6,569 bases of DNA from Streptomyces griseus (GTDB lineage Bacteria > Bacteroidota > Bacteroidia > Chitinophagales > Chitinophagaceae). Shown in pieces: positions 1-4,884 of the stretch. Each line of letters opens with the position of its first letter. The stretch's first letter is position 1. The notes beneath the pieces are model-generated. The model was not told where the DNA came from and searched no databases. It saw only the letters and a list, made by a program, of their open reading frames with translations. Made by a program: the position numbers and the translations under genes. The stretch covers positions 1 to 6,569 of the forward strand of contig CALPIT020000146.1 of the NCBI GenBank assembly GCA_943323705.2, read 5' to 3'.

Positions 1-291
1 ACCTGGCAAACCGATGATGGTTTTATTTGCAGCTACCACTACTCTTGTAGCAACACCTGCTCCCATAGTGCCTGAAACATAAATAACTTTTGCTCCAACA
101 GAATTTGCCTGAGTTTGTAAATCTGCCAGTGTTGAAACAGTAATAGGAGTAGCAGTACCTCCACCTGTAGTTCCTCCATTTTGAGTTGCCCATCCCACTG
201 GAGCACATAAATCTTGTGCAATTACAACAGTGTTGTTCATGCATAAAAATGCAAGCACGAATAAAATACAAATTGAGAATTTAAATTTCAT
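1..291 (-). CDS. Secreted pectate lyase, PL1-like, N-terminal 97 residues only
   Basis: The reading frame starts at ATG 289-291 and stays open to base 1, so the C-terminal part, with the catalytic and calcium-binding residues, is outside the window. Residues 1-26 form a Sec signal peptide: basic MKFKF, a hydrophobic stretch, and a likely cut after VVIA before QDLC. The mature start has features typical of polysaccharide lyase family 1: GWATQNGGTTGGG (about 35-47), the TPITVSTLADLQTQA stretch (about 49-63), KVIYVSGT (70-77) and NKTIIGLPG (89-97), the first turns of the beta-helix. The family cleaves polygalacturonate by beta-elimination outside the cytoplasm. The neighbouring galacturonate genes fit this. 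It lies behind the exuT terminator and has its own promoter candidate and a palindromic operator, so it is probably a separate but co-regulated unit. Pectin lyase rather than pectate lyase activity cannot be excluded from the N-terminus. No Shine-Dalgarno is seen. Confidence 0.5.
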   Translation of the reverse strand, partial: MKFKFSICILFVLAFLCMNNTVVIAQDLCAPVGWATQNGGTTGGGTATPITVSTLADLQTQANSVGAKVIYVSGTMGAGVATRVVVAANKTIIGLPG

Positions 292-329
292 CGGAATTTA
301 TTTTTAGTTGACAATATAGAAGAGTCGTT

Positions 330-337
330 CAAATATA
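330..337 (-). promoter_or_regulatory. Bacteroidota -7 promoter element before the pectate lyase gene
   Basis: The minus strand reads TATATTTG, an exact match to the Bacteroidota -7 consensus TAnnTTTG. It would place the transcription start near 323 and give a leader of about 30 bases before the ATG at 291. No TTTG-like -33 box is found at the usual spacing of about 19-23 bases; the nearest TTGG is about 29 bases upstream. The region is AT-rich, so a chance match is possible. Confidence 0.4.
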
Positions 338-377
338 TTGCCAAACTGAGAAATATATTTATAGTCCAATGTTTATA

Positions 378-399
378 TTTACGCAATCGTTATCGGAAC
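378..399. promoter_or_regulatory. Candidate LacI-type palindromic operator, copy 2 (before the lyase)
   Basis: The plus strand has TTTACG, two bases, ATCGTT, two bases, then CGGAAC, centred on a CG at 388-389. This is an imperfect 22-bp palindrome. Read on the minus strand it matches the plus strand of the 3215-3236 palindrome at 16 of 22 positions, including both outer CG pairs and the AACG core. A CG-centred AACGTT-like core is typical of LacI-family operators. It sits between the exuT terminator and the lyase promoter element, so it most likely serves the lyase gene. No regulator gene is in the window, so the binding protein is an inference. Confidence 0.45.
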
Positions 400-409
400 T
401 TTATAATTT

Positions 410-438
410 AAAAGCAACACTATAATTATGTTGCTTTT
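410..438 (-). terminator. Intrinsic terminator after exuT
   Basis: There is a perfect 10-bp inverted repeat: AAAAGCAACA at 410-419 and TGTTGCTTTT at 429-438, with a 9-base loop. It begins 20 bases after the exuT stop codon. On the minus strand the 3' arm ends in TTTT followed by AT-rich sequence. The arms also end in T runs on the plus strand, so it could work in both directions, but no plus-strand gene ends here. It separates the hexuronate cluster from the pectate lyase gene. Confidence 0.75.
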
Positions 439-458
439 TAATAATAAAAAGTAATGTA

Positions 459-1820
459 CTAAAGTACAATAGGCTTGTGTTTAGGCACTAAAGATTTCAT
501 GATTACCCAAGCTATCAAATAGGCAACGGCACAAAAAGAGAACATGATCGTATAGCCAGTTTGAATATGACCTAACGCTTTGTAATGATCAAATAATGCG
601 CCACCAACTTTTGTAACAATAACACCACCGATACCACCTGCCATGCCGCCAATACCTACAACAGAAGCTGTGGCTGATTTAGGGAACATATCAGAAACGG
701 TGGTAAATAAATTTGCAGACCATGCCTGATGAGCAGAAGCACCCACTCCTATTAACAATACTGGAAGCCAGTAACTGTAAACACCCAAAGGTTGTGCTGC
801 CAAAACCAAGACAGGGAATAACGCGATGGTAAGCATTGCCTTTAATCTTGCATCATAAGGCAACAATCCTTTTTTCATAAAATATACAGGGAACCAACCA
901 CCGCCGATACTTCCAACCATTGTCATGCTATATAAAACAGAAAGAGGAAGAACGGTATCTGTTGATTGCATATGATATTGATCTTTCAAGTAAGCAGGAA
1001 GCCAGAACAGGAAAAACCACCACACACCATCTGTCATGAATTTACCTACGACAAATGCCCATGTTTGTTTATATTTTAACAACTCAGTCCATGATAATTT
1101 CTTTTGGTCTGATTCTATAATATGTTCAATTTCTTGGTCTTGATTTATATAAGCGGCTTCTTCTGAAGATAGCTTTTTATTGGCAGCAGGTTTTTCATAC
1201 AGAAATATCCAAAAGAATAACCACAATAAGCCAATGACTCCAATAATCATAAATGCTGATTCCCAGCCCCATTGCTTGGCAATCCAGGGAACAGTAAGTG
1301 GAGCTAAGATTGCCCCAACATTAGCACCCGAATTAAAAATACCTGTTGCAAATGACCTTTCTTTTTTAGGGAAATATTCTGCTGTGGCTTTTATGGCTGC
1401 AGGAAAGTTCCCTGATTCACCAAAACCGAGTACAGCTCTAGACAACATAAAACCTGCTATTGAAATAGGTACACCTGCAATACCAACCCAACCCAAAACA
1501 GCAGAAAAATGTTTGCCAATGGGAATGGCGTATGCATGCATCACCGCACCTAAAGACCAAATGATTATTGCCCAAGAATATCCGCTTTTTGTACCCAGCT
1601 TATCAATAATTCTTCCGGCAAATAACATGGAAATCGCATAAGTAAATTGGAATACCGAAGCAATGTTTGCATAGTCACTGTTCGTCCAGTTGAATTCTTC
1701 TTCCAATACAGGTTTCAACAAACTCAAAACCTGTCTGTCGAGATAATTTACAGTTGTAGCAAAAAACAACAAGGCACATATTGTCCAGCGATAATTTCCT
1801 ACGGATTTGGTTTGTGTCAT
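459..1820 (-). CDS. exuT: MFS hexuronate (galacturonate/glucuronate) transporter, ExuT-like
   Basis: This 453-residue inner-membrane protein of the major facilitator superfamily, anion:cation symporter group, is expected to import hexuronates with protons. About twelve membrane segments can be placed: near 12-34, 51-72, 81-100, 108-131, 160-180, 188-208, then after a charged cytoplasmic loop (209-255) near 256-278, 292-314, 326-345, 348-372, 385-408 and 420-443. Supporting motifs are NYLDRQ (25-30) in the first segment, the MFS loop GRIIDKLGTKSG (69-80), and the group signature GFGESGNFPAAIKATAEYF (132-150) followed by KKERSFATGIFNSG. Start is ATG 1818-1820, 7 bases after the eda stop, so the two are surely co-transcribed; there is no Shine-Dalgarno. 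The stretch at 100-118 between segments 3 and 4 is longer than I expect for the E. coli protein. Substrate is inferred from family and neighbours; related ACS carriers move glucarate, galactonate or other sugar acids. Confidence 0.87.
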   Translation of the reverse strand: MTQTKSVGNYRWTICALLFFATTVNYLDRQVLSLLKPVLEEEFNWTNSDYANIASVFQFTYAISMLFAGRIIDKLGTKSGYSWAIIIWSLGAVMHAYAIPIGKHFSAVLGWVGIAGVPISIAGFMLSRAVLGFGESGNFPAAIKATAEYFPKKERSFATGIFNSGANVGAILAPLTVPWIAKQWGWESAFMIIGVIGLLWLFFWIFLYEKPAANKKLSSEEAAYINQDQEIEHIIESDQKKLSWTELLKYKQTWAFVVGKFMTDGVWWFFLFWLPAYLKDQYHMQSTDTVLPLSVLYSMTMVGSIGGGWFPVYFMKKGLLPYDARLKAMLTIALFPVLVLAAQPLGVYSYWLPVLLIGVGASAHQAWSANLFTTVSDMFPKSATASVVGIGGMAGGIGGVIVTKVGGALFDHYKALGHIQTGYTIMFSFCAVAYLIAWVIMKSLVPKHKPIVL

Positions 1821-1827
1821 GATTTGA

Positions 1828-2487
1828 TTATTTTGTTTTTATAGATTGAATCAATGCCAATACAGATGTAGTGTCGGCTTCAATAGTAGCATAGTCTTTT
1901 GCTTCCATCAGTTTTTTACTAATTAATTTACTGCCCATGCCTACAGCGCAAACACCAGCTTTAAACCAACCTTCGATACTTTCTTTAGTTGTGTCTACGC
2001 CACCAGTTGGCATGAATAATAATTTTGGAAATATCTCTTTGATGCTACTCAAAAATTCGGGACCAAGCATATTGCCTGGAAATAATTTAATAAAACTAAC
2101 GCCGTTATTTTCAGCAGCAATGATTTCTGTAGGCGTCATACATCCAGGGGCATATAACATACCTATGGTGTTGGCTTTATCTGCCACTTCTTTTACATAA
2201 CCAGGACTTACCAAAAAGTCAGCACCGGCTGCAATATAATCTTCTGCTTGTTGTACATTTTTTATCGTTCCCACACCGAGAAGCATATCTTTCATTTCTT
2301 CGTTTCTTACCGCAACCATTTTTTTGAAGTTACTTAAAGCTGCCTCTCCTCTGTTCGTATATTCAACAGCTTTGATTCCTGCTTTATAAATAGCTCTTAA
2401 AATATCAACACTTACAGATTCGTCGGGGTTAAAATAAAGAGGCAATATTCCTTGGTCGATAATGGCTTGGGTTGCTTTTTGTTTCAT
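1828..2487 (-). CDS. eda: 2-keto-3-deoxy-6-phosphogluconate (KDPG) aldolase
   Basis: This 219-residue class I aldolase is the usual length for the KDPG/KHG aldolase family. It cleaves KDPG to pyruvate and glyceraldehyde 3-phosphate, the last step of hexuronate breakdown, and many members also act on 4-hydroxy-2-oxoglutarate. The family's active-site landmarks are all present in order: E42 in VEYTNR with R46, GVGT with T74, SPG (94-96), PGCMTPTE (114-121), the Schiff-base lysine K134 in IKLFPG, and the phosphate-binding PTGGV (160-164). The N-terminal ILPLYFNPDESVS (14-26) differs from the enterobacterial sequence, where the strand is followed by a lysine-rich turn. Start is ATG 2485-2487. The upstream spacer of 181 bp is unusually repeat-rich, while the downstream gap to exuT is only 7 bp. 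Eda acts on KDPG, so a KDG kinase must exist elsewhere. Confidence 0.93.
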   Translation of the reverse strand: MKQKATQAIIDQGILPLYFNPDESVSVDILRAIYKAGIKAVEYTNRGEAALSNFKKMVAVRNEEMKDMLLGVGTIKNVQQAEDYIAAGADFLVSPGYVKEVADKANTIGMLYAPGCMTPTEIIAAENNGVSFIKLFPGNMLGPEFLSSIKEIFPKLLFMPTGGVDTTKESIEGWFKAGVCAVGMGSKLISKKLMEAKDYATIEADTTSVLALIQSIKTK

Positions 2488-2507
2488 GATTATTTATGAT
2501 GTTTATT

Positions 2508-2541
2508 GTTTGGTGTTTGGTGTTTGTTTGTTGTTTGGTGT
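2508..2541. repeat. Degenerate 7-bp tandem repeat (GTTTGGT)
   Basis: GTTTGGT units lie at 2508-2514 and 2515-2521, followed by degenerate GTTTGTT-like units and another GTTTGGT at 2533-2539. On the transcribed minus strand this is a G-free ACCAAAC-rich stretch that would form most of the eda leader, ending about 20 bases before its ATG. It is the first of three adjoining short-period repeats in this spacer. There is no coding potential. Confidence 0.6.
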
Positions 2542-2630
2542 GTTCAAAAAGTTCAAAAGGTTTAATTAGTTCAATAGGTTGTGGTGAATAAACCATTTTA
2601 AACATTTTGAACTCATTGAACTTTTTGAAC
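2542..2630. repeat. Inverted pair of 9-bp GTTCAAAAR repeat arrays, long hairpin
   Basis: The left array (2542-2580) is built of 9-bp units beginning GTT: GTTCAAAAA, GTTCAAAAG, GTTTAATTA, GTTCAATAG, GTT. The right array (2591-2630), read on the minus strand, has the same period: GTTCAAAAA, GTTCAATGA, GTTCAAAAT, GTTTAAAAT, GGTT. The outer 15 bases are perfectly complementary (2542-2556 with 2616-2630), and GGTT/AACC closes the inner end around a 10-base loop (2581-2590). In RNA this would be a long imperfect hairpin between the yhcH-like gene and eda. It could slow transcription, protect the mRNA or be a genome-wide dispersed repeat; the sequence does not decide. It lacks a terminal U-tract, so it is not an obvious terminator. 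Confidence 0.75.
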
Positions 2631-2633
2631 CAT

Positions 2634-2661
2634 GCTATCTTACCCAGTATCTAGCATCTAG
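2634..2661. repeat. Degenerate 7-bp tandem repeat (TATCTAG)
   Basis: Four 7-base units are in register: GCTATCT, TACCCAG, TATCTAG and CATCTAG. The last two differ by one base; the first two are more diverged. It lies directly between the stop of the yhcH-like gene (2669) and the GTTCAAAAR hairpin. Two clear units are few, so the call rests on the neighbouring repeats and is tentative. Confidence 0.4.
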
Positions 2662-2668
2662 GGTCCCC

Positions 2669-3118
2669 CTACTTCCTCACCTTCATCACCAACTTCTTGA
2701 TCATTCCTTCTCCAATCATTGGTGCGTGAACATCTTCTGGAAAGAAAATAGCGAATTGTCCGTCTGTTAATTGAAAAAACATATCAGGTGCATCATGAAA
2801 AAACTGAACATCTTTTTCTGTATTAAACTCTCCGTTAGGTGTTACACATTTATGGCGAGGTTTCCATCCAATAGTTTCCATTCCTGAAAGGCAAAGTTGT
2901 ATGTCGATATTACTGTTGTGACATTCGAATTTCTTCAGACTATCTTCTTTTAGTTTTCCGTTAGCATTACTCAATATCGCCAATAACCCTTCCTCAACCT
3001 GAATTTTACCATCTAGAAGCGCATTAAAATCAGTCGCATTGATATATGCAAATGCTTTTTCAAACAATGGATGTAATGCAAAATACTTGGATGCATTACT
3101 GATGTGATCAATAATCAT
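2669..3118 (-). CDS. yhcH: YhcH/YjgK/YiaL family protein (DUF386), possible sugar-acid anomerase
   Basis: This 149-residue soluble protein has the normal length for the YhcH/YjgK/YiaL (DUF386) family, a small cupin-like fold. Landmarks are FECHNSNIDIQLCLSGMETIGW (64-85), the family's H-x4-DIQ signature with H67, D72, Q74 and E81, and FAIFFPEDVHAP (122-133) with D129 and H131, which probably form a metal site. It ends with the usual KKLVMKV strand. Start is ATG 3116-3118. Members occur in sialic-acid and hexuronate operons. From memory, the E. coli member YhcH is now called NanQ and described as an N-acetylneuraminate anomerase. By analogy this one may speed ring-form interconversion of a uronate or keto-uronate for UxaC or UxaB, but this is inference. 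Older annotations such as beta-galactosidase subunit are misleading. Gaps on both sides (161 and 181 bp) are large, so it may have its own promoter. Confidence 0.85.
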   Translation of the reverse strand: MIIDHISNASKYFALHPLFEKAFAYINATDFNALLDGKIQVEEGLLAILSNANGKLKEDSLKKFECHNSNIDIQLCLSGMETIGWKPRHKCVTPNGEFNTEKDVQFFHDAPDMFFQLTDGQFAIFFPEDVHAPMIGEGMIKKLVMKVRK

Positions 3119-3177
3119 AAACGTAGTTTTATAAAAATCAAAATAAAAATCCCTTTCCGGAAGTGTGAAGTAAAATC

Positions 3178-3222
3178 AAAAAAAACAAAACTCGTTAAAA
3201 AAAAACATGTTTATTTTACGAG
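3178..3222 (-). terminator. Terminator-like hairpin after uxaC
   Basis: CTCGT (3191-3195) pairs with ACGAG (3218-3222), and the A-rich and T-rich sequences between them pair around the central palindrome AAACATGTTT (3203-3212), with a 2-base bulge and a mismatch. On the minus strand the hairpin is followed by U4-G-U8 (3190-3178), as in an intrinsic terminator. It lies about 58 bases after the uxaC stop. The stem is AT-rich apart from its base, so efficiency is doubtful. Its upstream arm overlaps half of the palindrome at 3215-3236. Confidence 0.45.
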
Positions 3223-3236
3223 AACGTTGCCGTAAA
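3215..3236. promoter_or_regulatory. Candidate LacI-type palindromic operator, copy 1 (uxaC-yhcH gap)
   Basis: TTTACG, two bases, AACGTT, two bases and CGTAAA form a 22-bp palindrome that is perfect in 18 positions and centred on the CG at 3225-3226. The AACGTT core is the hallmark of many LacI-family operators. A second copy lies at 378-399 before the pectate lyase gene, which suggests a shared regulon. Within this gap it would control the yhcH-like gene and perhaps eda-exuT. No copy is seen before uxaB or eda, and those spacers contain no CG at all. Confidence 0.5.
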
Positions 3237-3279
3237 TAAATAAGCTCTTTAGTGTTAATTGGGGTAAGTAAAATCAATG

Positions 3280-4707
3280 CTATTTAAACAAATTCATTTT
3301 ATTCCAGTTAAAATAATCTGCCGCATTATTAAAACAAATATCCTGTATGATTTTACCTGTCCATGCAATATCATATGGCAATTCACCATTTTCGATTTCT
3401 TCGCCAAAAAGATTACATAATATCCTACGGAAGTATTCATGTCGTGGATAAGAAAGAAAACTTCTACTGTCTGTAAGCATTCCTACAAAACGACTGAGCA
3501 TACCCATGTTACTTAAAGCATTCAATTGTTTTGTCATGCCATCTTTCTGATCTAAGAACCACCATCCACTACCCCATTGTACTTTGCCTGCTACAGATCC
3601 ATCGTTGAAATTCCCAATCATGGTGGCCATTAATTCATTGTCAGCCGGGTTGAGATTATAGACAATTGTTTTTGCGAGTTTATTATTTGTATCTAACTTA
3701 TTCAAAAATTTAGCCAAAGCTTTAGCCTGTGAAAAATCGCCGATACTATCCCATCCTGTATCAGGTCCTAGTAATTTCATCATTCTAGAATTATTGTTGC
3801 GAATGGCACCTAAATGGTATTGTTGAACCCAACCTTTCTCCCAATCCCACTCTGCTAAGATTACAAGCATAGCTGATTTGAATTTTCTGTTTTCAGAATA
3901 AGTAAGCTGATGTCCAGAACGTATTTTATTGAATGCAGCAATAACTTCTTCTTCAGTATAATCATCTGCATAAATCTCTTCTAAACCATGGTCACTAACA
4001 GAGCAATTGTTTGCAGCAAAATAATCATGCCTTGATTTCAATGCTTTTAAATAATCATCAAATGAAGAAATAGATACATTAGATGCGATTTCCAATTGAG
4101 AAAGATAATTATTGAACGCAACCGCATCATCCACATTCATCGCCTTATCTGGTCTGAATGCAGGGAATACGTTGAATGGCGTATTGTCTTTATCTGTAGC
4201 AAGTTTTTGATGGTGACATAAATTATCAACAGGATCATCTGTAGTACAAATCACTTTCACATTCATCTTGTTAATCAATCCCTTTACTGAATATTCAGGT
4301 GTTTGCAATAAGTCGTTACAGGTGTTGTAAATAAGTTGGGCACTATCACCATTGAGGATTTCATGTATGTTGAAATAACGTTGAAGCTCCAGATGGGTCC
4401 AATGGTACAAAGGGTTTCTCAATGTATAAGGAACTGTTTTTGCCCATTGTTCAAATTTCGCATAATCATCTGCGTCACCTGTACAATAACGCTCATTGGT
4501 ACCATTGGTTCTCATGGCGCGCCATTTGTAATGATCTCCATACAACCACACTTGTGTCAAATTTTCAAAATTGATATCATTAGCCATTTGTTCGGGAATC
4601 AAATGATTGTGATAATCTATGATAGGCATTGAACTAGCAAAATCATGGTACAACTTCTCCGCTGTTTTATTTTTAAGCAGAAAATTTTCGTCTAAAAATT
4701 TTTTCAT
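3280..4707 (-). CDS. uxaC: Uronate isomerase (glucuronate/galacturonate isomerase)
   Basis: UxaC converts D-galacturonate to D-tagaturonate and D-glucuronate to D-fructuronate in the cytoplasm. The 475 residues compare with about 470 in E. coli, so it is full length. It belongs to the amidohydrolase superfamily; the metal motif DYHNHL (31-36, H33 and H35) follows the N-terminal helix. Other family blocks are GDHYKWRAMR (57-66), the TLRNPLYHWTHLEL block (95-108), TTDDP (155-159), FRPDKAM (184-190), SDHG (238-241, H240), QYHLGAIRNNNSRM (296-309), GSGWWFLD (379-386) and LTDSRSFLSYPRHEYFRR (411-428). Start is ATG 4705-4707 with an A/T-rich leader and no Shine-Dalgarno. It lies 177 bp after uxaB and 161 bp before the yhcH-like gene, both in the same direction. 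With UxaB beside it and no uxuA/uxuB in view, the galacturonate branch is the likelier main role. Confidence 0.96.
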   Translation of the reverse strand: MKKFLDENFLLKNKTAEKLYHDFASSMPIIDYHNHLIPEQMANDINFENLTQVWLYGDHYKWRAMRTNGTNERYCTGDADDYAKFEQWAKTVPYTLRNPLYHWTHLELQRYFNIHEILNGDSAQLIYNTCNDLLQTPEYSVKGLINKMNVKVICTTDDPVDNLCHHQKLATDKDNTPFNVFPAFRPDKAMNVDDAVAFNNYLSQLEIASNVSISSFDDYLKALKSRHDYFAANNCSVSDHGLEEIYADDYTEEEVIAAFNKIRSGHQLTYSENRKFKSAMLVILAEWDWEKGWVQQYHLGAIRNNNSRMMKLLGPDTGWDSIGDFSQAKALAKFLNKLDTNNKLAKTIVYNLNPADNELMATMIGNFNDGSVAGKVQWGSGWWFLDQKDGMTKQLNALSNMGMLSRFVGMLTDSRSFLSYPRHEYFRRILCNLFGEEIENGELPYDIAWTGKIIQDICFNNAADYFNWNKMNLFK

Positions 4708-4751
4708 TACTACAAATTAAAAATTATTCAAGTTTAAGGCTTTTATAGATC

Positions 4752-4795
4752 AAAGAGAAATACCTCTTTTCTAGGGTGTAAAATCATCGTGATTT
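4752..4795. other. Two adjacent perfect short inverted repeats in the uxaB-uxaC gap
   Basis: AAAGAG (4752-4757) and CTCTTT (4764-4769) form a 6-bp stem with a 6-base loop. Eleven bases further on, AAATCA (4781-4786) and TGATTT (4790-4795) form a 6-bp stem with a 3-base loop. Neither is followed by a good U-tract on the minus strand, so a terminator is not well supported. They could be a structured leader of uxaC, an operator (AAATCA-TCG-TGATTT), or part of a dispersed intergenic element. A 28-codon minus-strand frame (4771-4857) crosses the second one. Confidence 0.35.
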
Positions 4796-4884
4796 AATCT
4801 CACTGCATGGAGCAATACATTATCTAAGTAATGAGTTTTTAAAAACTTTAGTTTCATCTTTTAAAATATTTTCTAAAACAAGAA

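Noticed and set aside
23..271. Two minus-strand frames of 60 and 82 codons in the left end
   Set aside because: The third frame from ATG 291 gives a signal peptide and a PL1 N-terminus; the other frames have Cys/Tyr/Ser- or Leu/Gln-rich shadow composition.
1180..2200. Plus-strand open frames of 65-153 codons over exuT and eda
   Set aside because: They lie opposite strongly recognised genes, have compositions that reflect antisense codons, and show no family motifs.
2508..2661. CRISPR array
   Set aside because: Repeat units are only 7-9 bp, degenerate, and directly adjacent with no spacers; no cas genes are near.
3155..3162. TTCCGGAA palindrome before the yhcH-like gene
   Set aside because: An isolated 8-bp palindrome with no second copy and no link to a known operator type.
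4336..4632. Plus-strand 98-codon frame inside uxaC
   Set aside because: It is antisense to conserved uxaC blocks and shows no recognisable domain or start context.
4834..4847. AGTTTTTAAAAACT palindrome as a uxaB terminator
   Set aside because: It is A/T only apart from its ends, has no loop, and no U-tract follows it on the minus strand.
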